In this document: one piece after another, positions 35,723 to 46,800 of the stretch
Numbering within the stretch: position 1 is the stretch's first letter
Layout of the letters: each line of letters begins with the position of its first letter
Assembly: GCF_932526225.1 (NCBI RefSeq)
Contig: NC_064039.1
Span: forward strand, 15,520,139 to 15,580,138
Source of the DNA: Nematostella vectensis
Taxonomy: Eukaryota > Cnidaria > Anthozoa > Actiniaria > Edwardsiidae
DNA: 60,000 nucleotides
Reading direction: 5' to 3'
Notes under the pieces: generated by a model
Database searches by the model: none
Told to the model about the DNA's origin: nothing
Seen by the model: only the letters and a program-made list of their open reading frames with translations
Translations under genes and position numbers: made by a program

Positions 35723-37002
35723 TACGCCGCGGCCACCGCGAGTGCCGACAACCCCGCCTTGAGGGCGGTGTGGTCACTTTTTTCGCCCGCTCCGGCGGCA
35801 GTCATGCTATGCGCAGCGTGCGTACGTGGAGAGGGGGCAGAGGCCGCGCCCTCTGCGTGCACTTTCGCGGGGGCGGAATCCTTGCTTTGCCGCCAGGACG
35901 GCACGCGGTCGATCCCAGGGTCAGTCACGTGTTGCACCCTAGGATGCCTACCGGCCATGTTACGAGCAACGACTGTCTTTGTCTCGGTGTCCGCCTACGC
36001 CTCCATGGCCGGCCCACCGGCCCCCGCGATAGAGGAACGGACGTTTACCTGCGCGCCAAGCACTGTGTAGACGAACGCCTCGACCGAGCGATCGAGTCTT
36101 CCTAGCCCTGCTTTTGTCAGCACCTCACCTTTGGGAGGCGCAAACCAGCTATATTGCACGCCCCCGTGGTCGTCGTTGCGTATGTAACCCACCTGCTTCC
36201 CACTATTGTACGTCCCACCTTCGTCGCTAAACAGATTGAGGTGGCTCGGGTACTCGTCCGCCGCCGTGTCGTAGCCACGGATTACGTGCACGTTGCGATA
36301 CCCCTTCCCCGGGTGGAACACAAACACATCGCCTAGCCCGTGGTTCCGCCCGCCTTTCCATCAGAAGTCCGGCTTACGCGGCAAACCGAACTCTATACAT
36401 AGACGCTCGAAAGCGGCCTTCTTGTAGGGGTTAACTTTTTGCGTGAACGGGCTGTCGCCAGGCAGGGGGGCGCCGAGCTCGTAGAGTATCCTCCGGGTGG
36501 TAAAGTAGACGTGAAACCTTAGAAATCCCCTGATGACAGAGGGGAGCGTGGCGAAAGCGGGGTCGACTAGGGACACCCCACATCCGGCGGTTGCGCACCA
36601 GACCGCAAAGTTGAGCTGCTGTGGCCAGTACCCATAGGAAGGCTCCGATAGCCACCGGCGAGACTCCTTGGCGGACTTGTGCGTGACTACTGTCTCTTTG
36701 AATATGTGTCGGACCCTAGTCGTGAATGATTTGTCCTCAGCCACGTGTATCTCTAGCTGCGTGAGTAGTGGGGTGATGTCTGAGGCCATGCTCTCCACGG
36801 GAGTCGCGGGCACGGCGTAGAGCAACTTTTGCGCGAGGGTCAGAGACCTAGGGAAACCGGGTTTTGCGCGTTTGGCTTGTTCGGCTATAGCGTGTTTGAT
36901 ATGTTCGGCTATAGAGGCACCCGCCGCAGTTGCCGCCTTCTTCGTCTCTTCCACCTCCCTTCGGGGAACCTCGTTCAGCATCCGCCAGCCTTCCCAATCC
37001 AT
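35707..37002 (-). pseudogene. 505-aa-type structural protein of element A, broken
   Basis: The start MDWEGWRMLNEVPRRE at 37002 is preserved. A CGA-to-TGA change in the position where B reads DFRWKGG gives a stop at 36361-36363, consistent with CpG decay. A 228-bp deletion at about 35990 removes part of the C-terminal region. The hydrophobic end AVAAAYYLFR is retained at 35707. Confidence 0.88.
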
Positions 37003-37032
37003 GCTCAGCCCTATTAAACACGAAGGCGGGCT

Positions 37033-37505
37033 ATGTTCAACACAATGGTGGTCCTACATGCTGTGTTCACCGGAGGCGAACTGACGCTCTTCTTCGAGCA
37101 GCCGATAAGGCGCCCACGCTTCGTGGCGCTCCGGCAGTGCTCGCTGTTTAACAGCTGGTATAATCTCGAGCGGGAGCATCAGATAACGACTATAGCCTCG
37201 TACTGCCCGTGGGGGAGCCCCCACTTAAGGTGACTTTGCCGAAAATAGAGGCCCTTTACATCTTCTGCGATATCGTAGACCGCACGCAGTGCCTCGCCTT
37301 AGACGAGCCTTCAAACGTTCTCGCTTGCCTAGAAACCCGCGGGAGGCCGCACGAGAAAGTCGTCTATGGGCCCGACATCCCCGTTTGTGTCGCAGCGTCT
37401 TCCTCTGAGTTTGTCTCGAGTATCCGAATATGGATCAGGGATGACCGCGGTAGACGGGTGGACTTTAAGGGCAAGCCTGTTCGCCTCGTATTAGAGCTAA
37501 CCTAG
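37033..37505 (+). pseudogene. Minor structural protein of element A, internal deletion
   Basis: The counterpart of 55379-56067 in B. A 217-bp deletion between GCCTC repeats removes the middle and shifts the frame. The C-terminal part from 37209 reads through continuously into TLPKIEALYIFCDIVDR. This shows that the two frames seen in B belong to one gene. Confidence 0.8.
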
Positions 37506-37521
37506 GTCCGACATAACAAGC

Positions 37522-38218
37522 ATGGCAAACAGCGACGTTAGCAGCGGTGCCATATACCCCTCGCTCCCCAGTGTCTGCCCCCCGACTTGCCTGCAAACGC
37601 ACATGACGCCTACCGCTCCGGCAAGCATCGGCGGCGACGTGCAAAGCTTCCGACTCCAGAAAATATGTGACACTCAGGCGGTCCTAGACAACGAGATAAC
37701 GCATCATCGACAGATGCGGAAGAAGTATAAGCGCGCCTTTGCCGTTACCCATGCTGTGTCTGTGGCATCCGGTATCGCTGCAGGGGCGCTTTCCAGCGCC
37801 GGGGTGGGGGTCTCTTTGAGTGGGATAGGGGTTCTGATCGGCGGTCCGCTGGCAGGGGTCGCTGGGCAGGTCGGTGTCGTGGGCGCGGGCGCGGGCGCGG
37901 GGGTAGTCTCTAGGGGTCTTACGACCAAGGTGGCTAAACACGAAGACACGATGGTTTTAGCGGAGAGTAAGAAAAACTCGATCAGCGAGCTGGTCTCTAA
38001 GGCTCTGCAGGACGGGCTTATCTCAGACGAAGAGTTTCGGCTTATATACTTCAGGAACAAGAGAGATACTACGCTCTCAAGGCCGCTATCAGAGCTCGAC
38101 ACGGCCTCGCACCGCGTGAGAAAAAAAGCGGAAAAGGGCACTCCCTGGAGACACGCGAGAAGATGAAAAAGAGGCTGCGAGAAATTCGCGAGGAGTTCGG
38201 GAGCGAGGTGTTCGAGTA
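37522..38218 (+). pseudogene. Membrane protein of element A (225-aa type), frameshifted end
   Basis: The start MANSDVSSGAIYPSLPSVCP and the hydrophobic Gly/Ala-rich centre are intact. The frame shifts near 38050 and the ORF ends at 38166, whereas the B counterpart continues in frame to a basic C-terminus; the matching tail here is out of frame up to about 38218. Confidence 0.8.
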
Positions 38219-38394
38219 AAACTCAGGTTTAAACGCCACGCCAGCGGCTTTGAATTTACGGCCGAGAAACGGTCATTCCGCGCTCCGTAGGTTGGCGGCC
38301 CTCCTCGTTTTCGCGGCCCTCCCCGACACCATCGCTATTTACCCTAACTATTTATGTACGTGAAACGGCCCCCGGCCTACATTAGCAATCGCCA

Positions 38395-38694
38395 ATTATT
38401 TATGTACGTGAAACTGCCCCGGCCTACATTAGCAATTGCCAAAAGCTTATGTACGTGAAATCGATTTGGCCTACATTAGCAATCGCCAAAAGCTTATGTA
38501 CGTGAAATCGATTTGGCCTACATTAGCTTTTGCCGATTGTTTATGTACGTGAAGCATTATCTGCCTGATATATAGAGACGGGGCTGGGGGGCTCGGAGGG
38601 GGGATTCGCGCCTCCCAAGCCTAAGACGGGCTGGGAGGCCCGGAGGGGCGATTCGCGCCTCCCACTAGTTTCTCTGAAACCCCCTGGTCCCCCC
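38395..38694 (-). repeat. Element A right terminal inverted repeat
   Basis: The inverse of the left end. Further inward it carries about two additional tandem units of about 47 bp containing TTATGTACGTGAAA and GGCCTACATTAGC. Both ends of A share the 57-bp duplication that both ends of B lack. Confidence 0.9.
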
Positions 38695-38700
38695 CCTAAG
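38695..38700. repeat. Target-site duplication of element A, right (CCTAAG)
   Basis: Repeats the six bases at 29415-29420. Confidence 0.85.
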
Positions 38701-39342
38701 TGTTTTAAAGATCGTGAGAGTATATCTTTATCCAGCAAATTGCTTAAGGAATATCTTCTGTCTATATGGAAATTTTGACAACTGTGCCTTTTCTTTCTTC
38801 TTGTTTTGTCATCTCGCTTTTGTCCTTTGTCTTCTCTTTTATAAAAAAATATATATATGATCCGCCGTTACTCTTAGCATGGAAATTTATTCGTTTTATT
38901 TATGGGAAGCTCATTCGCTATAAAAGCCTTTTGGTTTTCTTTGATCTTTTCTGCCATAAATGACTATTTAGTGTCTTAATTATGTATAAAATAGATGCAA
39001 GCCTAATGGCAAAATCGGCTTGAGGGAGGCACAATACAAAAACGTTAATAAAATATTGGGGGGGGGTCCTTTCCTTATAGTTTTTGTAAATTATTGGGGG
39101 AGTGCCCCACCTCCTGCTATGGCCCTGAGGAATGAATGAGTATAGTATAGTTTCAGTTAATTATAACAAATGGTTTCCAGCGTTTCCCTGTGTACAGCAT
39201 TGACGGTAGCTATTACTAATCAGAAAAGCTCGGACGAGGGGTGACTCTTTATTACAGATTTGTATGCCTGCACGGACTAAACTCTCTGAAATTCCGGTTA
39301 CAGTTATAGCCTAAACAGACCCGTAGCCCCCTTCCCCTAAAG
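38701..39342. other. AT-rich host spacer
   Basis: No gene recognised. A 65-codon hydrophobic frame at 38766-38963 is AT-driven and has no family character. Confidence 0.5.
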
Positions 39343-39567
39343 TGCCCCTAATAATGCCATCAAATGTCAGTCTACAAAGCTCCATAATGTGCCCCTAATA
39401 ATGCCATCAAATGTCAGTCTACAAAGCTCCATAATGTGCCCCTAATAATGCCATCAAATGTCAGTCTACAAAGCTCCATAATGTGCCCCTAATAATGCCA
39501 TCAAATGTTAGTCTACAAAGCCCCATAATGTGCCCCTAATAACGCCATCAAATGTTAGTCTACAAAG
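39343..39567. repeat. 47-bp tandem repeat, about 4.7 copies
   Basis: The unit contains GTGCCCCTAATAATGCCATC then AAATGTCAGTCTACAAAGCT. It ends about 60 bp downstream of the stop codon of the small two-exon gene on -, so it may lie in that gene's 3' UTR. Confidence 0.9.
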
Positions 39568-39629
39568 AAGTGTTTTCAGTGAGGTTGGCCGCCAAATGTT
39601 ATGACACCTATCACTATGGCGACATTACT

Positions 39630-40909
39630 TCACACGAACAATAGGATATCCCTCATCCTTTCATTCACCAGGTTCCGAAGCTCCATAACCTCCGACTTTA
39701 GAGTTTTCAGTTTCTCCTCGACTCTCTTCAGGTCATGGGCATTCTTCAGTGATAGTGTTGTACCAGCTGAACTAATGCCTGGTGCAAAAAGAAAGTTGTA
39801 TTTTCAGTTATTTAATACCTGTTCATTAGTGACAGCAAACGTTTTCTAGAATCCCGGCTAGAGGAGTGACTTTCATATCTTTTTATATTAACTAAAGCAA
39901 AATCGGTCAAAATTTTGTAATGGGTTATTTTTTAGGGATTAGAATTTAATTGAAGGAATGACCATTATTATGGTACTAGCAGCAATATTGAGTGCTATTT
40001 CTTTCTTCTTAACCAATTTATTTTCTCTCCAGGATCCCGTATAGTCCTGTCACTCTTCCTCCCTCCCCCTCGCCAACGCCCCCCCCCCTCTCCCCCCTCG
40101 CCTCTATTATCCCTCTATTATCTGTGTTTGCCTCTAAAAATTAAAAATCTGAAATTTTCAAAGCATAATAACAATAAATAAATAAAAGAGGTAGGAAAAA
40201 AGGAAGGAAGGAATCGATATACCTCCAACGGCCATACAGAATGCAGTGTACATTCCTGAAGACAAGACCACAGGACCCCCAGCTATCAAAGCAGTGGCTG
40301 CACCAACAGCTATAGCACCAGACAAGGCTGCATTGATGACTGCATCGAGCTTAGTGGTGTTGACGTCATATAAGATCTCCATTACTGTGTCGATGATATT
40401 CTGAAGATCTTTGTAGTACTGATTCAATTCCTTGGCTATATTTCCCTTTAGCTGATCATGGCTCAAGCTTTCTTTGCTTTGCAGTTTCTTGAAAACTTCC
40501 TGAAGCCTTGGTACATTTTGTATTTATTGAATTGCCCTTTTAGCTCATGGACCTCGTCGAAAAATCCCTCGATTTCGAATCCGATTGTAATGCTATCGTT
40601 TAAAAGCCACGAGGAGGCTGCTGTCGCAACAGCAAGAGCAATTTTACCAGGATTAGCTTTAGCGAATTGGAGAGCCTTTTGCGCTGTCGTCTGGAGTTCC
40701 TTGTCTTTCACATCAGCCATTAAGGTCATGCTTTTGATTATCTCTCTCGCTCCTTTAAAGAGACCTTCGAATGAGCTTTTGTAGCGCTTTCTTCTGCTTT
40801 TCTCTGCCGTAGACTGACCAAGGACATCTTGGGTAAGCACGAGGACGCTAAACAGCACAGCAAAGAGCTGTTTGCGGCGAAGACACGGGAACAGAATTGC
40901 GATCAACAT
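39630..40909 (-). CDS. Small secreted or membrane protein gene, two exons, apparent frameshift
   Basis: Exon 1 (40909-40223) starts MLIAILFPCLRRKQLFAVLF, a likely signal peptide ending near VLGQ, followed by a basic KSRRKRYK stretch. Its donor is GGAG/GTATAT. Exon 2 (39778-39630) follows the acceptor GCACCAG and encodes SSAGTTLSLKNAHDLKRVEE and a helical tail with a TGA. The centre has a hydrophobic Ala/Gly hairpin (INAALSGAIAVGAATALIAG). Near 40500-40475 the frame has to move by one base to continue from KYKMYQ to VFKKLQSKESLSHDQL. This is either a real lesion or an assembly error. The helix-hairpin-helix layout is reminiscent of apolipoprotein-L-like proteins, but I do not claim that family. 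Confidence 0.6.
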
Positions 40910-43166
40910 CGTTCCTGCTACATATCAACCCGACTGGTATTTCTAGGGCTTGGCATTAAGCTTAAAAGGGGATAAACAAGAGGTCAGGGGATTCCCCTTG
41001 GACATCCAATCAGAATGCGACGTGCGTGTCGCTTTCCTCATTTACGAAACGAGTGATCTAAAAATAAAATATAAACTTTCTGTGCGCATGTGCGAGTAGC
41101 TACTATGTCATCACGGCGAAAAAAACGGTAAGATTTGTTGTAGCTACTGCGCATGTGCGAGTCTGCTATGTCATCACGACGAAAAAAAGTAAGATTTGCC
41201 GCGGGTTTTGCTGGGCAAATTCGACTTCGGATACACTTCGGGATATGATCGTTACGAAGTGCCAGCAATCAAAAGCTTTTGGGGTTTGTTAAAAAATTCT
41301 TACATATTCGCTTCTATGGCAGCTTGGTTTGATAAACTCGAACGCGGCTGCATTCCATTCACATTCCGGGTTATGATCGTTCAAACTTTACGTCAAGTTA
41401 TTGATTTATAAAGAGTTTGCAATACGTGCCGAAACACACGAGCTCATGTAAACACGCTCTAATTTGGTCATTTCGAGTATTTAAGCTCAGGTTTTTTCGC
41501 CCGTATCCGATTCCTTTTGACTTTAAATCAAGTTGCGAAGCTTTATTTAGGTTATATGTAGGTTCAAACATATTATTTCGTACAAAAACATGCCCCCGCA
41601 AATTTACTTATCGAATGATTCGAAATGATGATTTTGCACTTTTTACATTATTATGCAAAATACATATTGTACAACAGTTATGTGATAAATTGTAGCAGGT
41701 ATTTCATGTTTGTGAAAGAAAAAGTAACTGGAATTCGACATGCTCGACGTGTCTTTTCGAACAGTTCAATACAAACACTAATAAGATTATTTTTAGAATC
41801 ATTATTTAATGGTGTTGGCTTCGTGGTTGAGGTCGGTGATCGGAGTCTGTAGTTTGTATTCGATGTTTCTTCTTTTTTTTAATCCTTGGGAGTCTACCGT
41901 TCATCAATACTTTTTATAGTATGATGATACAAAGAAATAACCTAGAGGTATATGATAACATTACAGTTGTAAATACTTGCTGCAGTAGCTACATGTATGT
42001 ACGGGACTATTTTTTTTTAATGTGCGAAGCTAAATAAATAAACTTAAAAGAAATAAAATTGGGATGGTTATGAAATGAAGATTTCAAAATGTAGGTATTT
42101 TAGAGCTGATGCCGGCTATAACACTCAGCGACGTAATGCATCTTGTTACGTCATCGCGACTAAATCGCTATTTATTGAATCGAGGTCAAAGTGTAACGAA
42201 GGCAAACAATTATTATTATTCATAGAATGAATATAAAGTTCACGGAGCCTGAGAAGAAGAAGATATGTTATAGTAATTATTACGGGGTTTAAAATAAATA
42301 AAATAACAACTTTTTTACCTTTTTAGTTTCCACATAGGGAATTATCGAATATATCAGGATCATACCCACAATTAATTGGCGAAAACAAATGTTTTCAGGG
42401 ATAATTTGCGCAGTTTTAGGTGAGATTTATCAAATGCACAAATGTTTAATACCGTAAGAAAAGAAAACGTTTTGGAGATACTGCGAGTATTTGGTATTAG
42501 AGGGTGTAGCCCCAGATCTCTATTTTGTACTCGGAATAGTCCCCTTCCCTCCTCTCCTTCGCATGCGCACCGCGGTTTAGTCTCTCCTAGGGCTCGTACC
42601 TCGTCTCCGTCTTTCTCCCCCCCCCCCCCCCCCCTCGAAAAAAAAAAACGGCTTGCTATGCAAGTCGGACAATGTAATTTTGCCTCGTCCTTGCGTGAAC
42701 GGCAATCTGATTATCGAAATGTGAAGCATTTGAATTGTTTGCAATTTGAAGCAATTCAAGACAGATTTTAAATTCTCAAAACATGAGATACTGCATCCTT
42801 ATTGTCTTTCTGAACAGAATATGTGCGTTCATTAGAGTGTGAGCAGTAAACATTCTTTAGTTTTGTACGGTAATACGAGCAACAAAATCATCCAACTTTT
42901 TTCGCAACAAAAAACAAATGTTGCAAGTTGAAAATGTTTGTAGCAGAAAGTAGAAGGTCGTTCTACTTTTCGCAAAAAGAACTTGAATGTTGCACGTATT
43001 TACTAAAACTGTAAAAACAAAACAGCTTGTAAAAAAGAATAATAGTGGTGAATCGTTTAAAGAAAGGCTGAAGTACAGTGAGGAATAATTTGTTCTTTTA
43101 TCCTTATATTAATTCTAATATGAAGACAATTAAAAATGAAAAAAATGGGACAAGAGGTACTACGTA
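40910..43166. other. Host intergenic sequence
   Basis: No gene recognised. It includes an imperfect duplication of about 75 bp at 41078-41205 (GCGCATGTGCGAGT, ATGTCATCACG and CGAAAAAAA words), a C run at 42619-42634 and dispersed AT-rich repeats. The last 125 bp (from about 43045) are repeated downstream of element B at about 57778. Confidence 0.55.
43045..43166 (+). repeat. Host repeat interrupted by element B (left part)
   Basis: This stretch matches 57778-57960 in the same direction over GGTRAATCGTTTAAAGAAAG, GCTGAAGTACAGTGAGGAAT and AATTTGTTCTTTT. On the right copy the match continues into ATGCCCCATTTTTA, which in the left copy lies just beyond the right end of element B. B is therefore inserted inside one copy of a host repeat. 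Confidence 0.85.
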
Positions 43167-43172
43167 CATTTC
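43167..43172. repeat. Target-site duplication of element B, left (CATTTC)
   Basis: CATTTC lies directly before GGGGGGGACTGGGG. The same six bases start at 57201 directly after the terminal CCCCCCC. Confidence 0.93.
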
Positions 43173-43453
43173 GGGGGGGACTGGGGGGTTTCATAGGAAC
43201 TGGTGGGAGGCGTGGATCGCCCCTCCGGGCCTCCCAGCACCGTCTCTATATATCAGGTAGATAATGTTTCGCGTACATAAACAATCGGCAAAAGCTAATG
43301 TAGGCCAAATCGATTTCACGTACGTAAACAATCGGCGAAAGTTAATGTAGGCAAAATAGATTTCGCGAACACGAATAATCAATTAGGGGCAGGTGTTTCG
43401 CGTGCATGAATAATAATTAGGGCCGGTGCTTCGCGTGCATGAATAATTAATTA
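43173..43453 (+). repeat. Element B left terminal inverted repeat
   Basis: Reads GGGGGGGACTGGGGGGTTTC inward, then two tandem subterminal units with AGCTAATGTAGGCCAAATCG and TTTCACGTAC, then AATAATTA-rich units with TTCGCGTGCATGAATAA. It matches the reverse complement of the right end with few differences. Confidence 0.93.
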
Positions 43454-43511
43454 GGCGTTTGGTTTTCAATTAGACATTCGTATGTCCTGTGGTATACCGA
43501 GCGTTCGAAGG

Positions 43512-43802
43512 ATGGGGCGAGGAAAAGATTACTGCGGGTGGCTAAGGATCGGCCGCGCAAACACGTGCGGCCGGAGGTGCTAGGACACCTACTGCAAGGT
43601 GCATCTCCAAAGGCTCCGTAAGGGCAGCCCCCTCCCCGTGCCGTGCAGGGTCTGCGGCATAGGGACTCAGTCGGAGACGCGGCTGTGTCGCCCCTGCGGA
43701 GCGAATCGTGAAGGGCAGAAGATGCGCGGCATCGAGAGGCGCGCTCGAGAGTGGTTCGCACCCGTCCTATCTGACACCGCAGCCCGCGGTGCGGTCAATT
43801 AG
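43512..43802 (+). pseudogene. Cys-rich protein of element B, stop at codon 24
   Basis: Same length and cysteine spacing as the intact copy at 29722-30012. A TAG at 43581-43583 replaces the ATG codon of copy A. The downstream 67 codons remain open (CRVC and CRPC pairs). Confidence 0.7.
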
Positions 43803-43870
43803 AGATTGGGTGGCGCAGGGTATGCCCCAACTCTCAGTTAGAGACTGGGTGGCTCATGGTGTGCCCGAAC

Positions 43871-46800
43871 ATGGACGCCTACATAGAGGAGATTCTCGAT
43901 AGCATGCGCGACAAAGAGGCGCCCGCCGTACTGGCAGGGCTGGTACAAAACATCCTGGACGAGGACATCCCCGACGATGTCAAACACAGGCTGCTTAAGC
44001 CGCTCGTACCGGAGAAGGTGTGGACGGAGGAAGTCTGGCGCGAGTTCGACCCTCTGCTGCCGCCCCGGCAGCAGAAGGGCCCGGAGAGCTTAGACCCCGA
44101 GACGTACTACTCTCTCTTCGTCGGCGGCGCCCATCTTCGGTTCCCAAGCGTGGATGCCACTCTACAGGGCCGAGACATAAGCGCCAGTGTTTACCAGGGG
44201 ATGCGAGATCTTGGTGGGACAGCTGTGATTGCTCTAAAGCCGGTTGTGCGGGGGCCTGATATTAATGACGACGGCTCGGTGTGGTGGGTCTCGCACGAGC
44301 GAGAGTCTCTGCGGGCGAACGCAGTGCTTCCGCTGGTGCTCGAGATGGTAGACCCCGACCGGCGTTACAGACTCTTCACGGTCGTTGGTAAGGCCCCCGC
44401 AGAGCCATTGGCGCCAATCACAGAGGAGGAAGGGCGCTCGGAGCACAAGATCGGTGGGTTGTTAGTCAAAAGGGGGGGCCAAATCGCAGTCGGCGCCCTG
44501 GAAGGCATCGATGTGGGTATTTGGGAGAAGGGGCGAGAGTACCTTGTCTACGTGAGATACGAGCTTCGCCCTTTACCTGAGCAAAATGGTGAGCCTGGGC
44601 CAATGTTTGTGCGAGAGGGGGGTGACGCCTTCGTTAACTGTGTTGTGAGCTATGTTGCCTACTTCTTGAGGAATCGCGGCACCTCGCGCTCCCTTGGTCT
44701 AACCAAGACACGAGGCAAGATCCTCGAGCAATTTGACAAGAAGCTGGCCACAACGGGGTGCACCAAAGAGGACCTCTTTGAGATGGAAAGGAAGCTCGAG
44801 GTAAAGCTAGTAGCCGTGGACGCCCTGGGTAACGTCCTATGGGACTCGGGGAAGTATGGGACTAAGACGAGGATCACCATCCCTTGCCACAATAACCACG
44901 CCTGGGCGGAGCTTCCGACTGAACCACCTGCGATCGCGAGCGTCCACGGCCTAGACTTCGAGGCTGAGAGGGAGCTCCGTTCGCTATGTCAGGGAGAGGC
45001 CGCGCCTCGCGCTACCAGTGCCGCCGCAAAAACTCTCGAGGCGAAGGTGCGAGAGGTGCTCATCCGCTTCATAAACAGGGCGATCCCCAGAAGCACGAGG
45101 GTCTGGCTGTGTGGGCGTGTTATAGTCACGCACGAAGGCAAACTGTACCGGTCGGGACAAGACGGATGGGCTATCGACAGGGCGTTTACAGACGAGACTG
45201 GACATGATCCTCAATGGCTCCCTGATGATCACCCAGCCTACCAAGAGTACATCGAAGCTACGCACTCGATGGTCGGCGCAATAGGGTATCGCTTCAAGAA
45301 GTGGACCCAAAGAGAAAACATCAGGCCAACGCCTCCTAAATACAGGGACGTCTGGCGAGCGGCGCAGGTTGAGTCCAAGGTGTGGAATAGCAGGGAAAAC
45401 TTAGGGGCGCGGCCTAATGAGCATATCGACATGCGTGCGGCGTACCTAGGATGCGAGGACAGTGTCTCCGGCGGCGCCTCGGAAGCCATTGATCTGGTAC
45501 GGAAATACGGCTTCCCTACGAACGTGTATCGTATCGCGGATGTTGGGGGACGGCCATTGAGCGAGGTTCTTCAACTGACCGGGGCCATTCAGTTGACCGA
45601 GTGGGGATTCTCCGAGGCCTGCCACCCCTACACTTCCGGGAGGGTAGGGCAGCACTTGGAACAAAACGAGGGCTGGATCACCACGCCAGAGCTCAAGGAC
45701 CTGCTAGACTCGGGTGACCTCGCCATGGCCGCGGCGAGGAAAGTGTTGTATAGTGTCGGAAAAAAGGACTCCATCAAGTTCCCCCACTCCGGCCCCGGCG
45801 GTGAAGACTCGCAGGGTCGAGATCTCGCTGTGCGTTTCGTAGGCAAGTGCGCTCGCCATGGCGACGAGTCTTCGATCGTAGTCCGCGACCGTGAAGAAGC
45901 CGCGTATCTGACAAACCTCCTTGCGGGCACCGACCACTTACTTAACTTCGAGCATGCCGACGGGGCTCATCTGATCCAATACAAAGACGGAGTCCGGCGC
46001 TCACAATGGTACCACATCAGGGCCTTCGTCTTGGCGTACACAAACATAGCGTTGCGACGCATGTTGAGGCGGTTCCCTCGCGAAGACGTCCTCCGTGTGT
46101 GCACAGATGCCATATACGCAAAGGCGGTGCCCAGTGGTGTAAAGCTCGTGGAGCGAAATCCGAGGTATGGAAAGTGGCGCCACAAGAGGCCTGGGTACGA
46201 GTGGCGGCCCGAGGCGGCTTGGGGTCCGAAGAGGTCGGGGTGCTTGGCTAGGGAGCCAATCACTGCGCCGAGTCTGCCGTGCGATCTAGTGGCCGCGACC
46301 TCTGCAACGATGTATCTAGCCGGCCAAGGAGGATCGGGGAAGACCGAGTGGGCAGTGAGCATGTTCCGCGGCCGCAACGTTGTGGTGCTCACCCCCGAGA
46401 ACGACCTCGCCCACGACCATCGCAACAACCCGCGCCTCGCGGTGAAGGCTCAAACCTACCACCACTACCTCTGCATACCAGCGGAGAAGCCGATAGAGGA
46501 GTGGAGACCTTCCGAGCTGGGGCACAAACTCGACCGTCTCGCAGAAGTGATCATCATTGACGAGTGCTGTAAGGTGCAGACTAAAGTGCTGCGCGTCATC
46601 CTAGGGTATCTCGCCACGCGGCCGTGTCAGGTAGTGTGTTGTGGCGACTATGGACAGGTCCCGCCCTGGGGAGATAAAGAGGGGCCTCACGATATGCTCA
46701 AGGAGTGGGCACAAGGGAACATCCGCTGGTTCGAGTCCGACTACCGCTGCCTGTGTGAAGACTGCGGAAATCCGTACAGTACATGCGACTGCGGCTCTGC

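Larger units (their letters stand above)
29421..38694. mobile_element. Polinton/Maverick-like element A, decayed and internally deleted (9.27 kb)
   Basis: Inverted terminal sequences begin with a G run and GGGACCAGGGGGTTTCAGAG, and a 6-bp target duplication flanks them. The gene order matches element B, but five internal deletions have removed about 4.8 kb: about 261 bp at 32520 (helicase Walker A), about 489 bp at 33498 (HNH domain and integrase C-terminus), about 3.63 kb at 35247 (most structural genes including ATPase and capsid), about 228 bp at 35990 and about 217 bp at 37199. Most junctions show 2-5 bp of microhomology. Frameshifts and nonsense changes affect almost every remaining gene, so this copy is a fossil. 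Confidence 0.93.

Noticed and set aside
38766-38963. A 65-codon hydrophobic frame
   Set aside because: AT-rich DNA readily gives Phe/Leu/Ile-rich frames; no family character or splice support.
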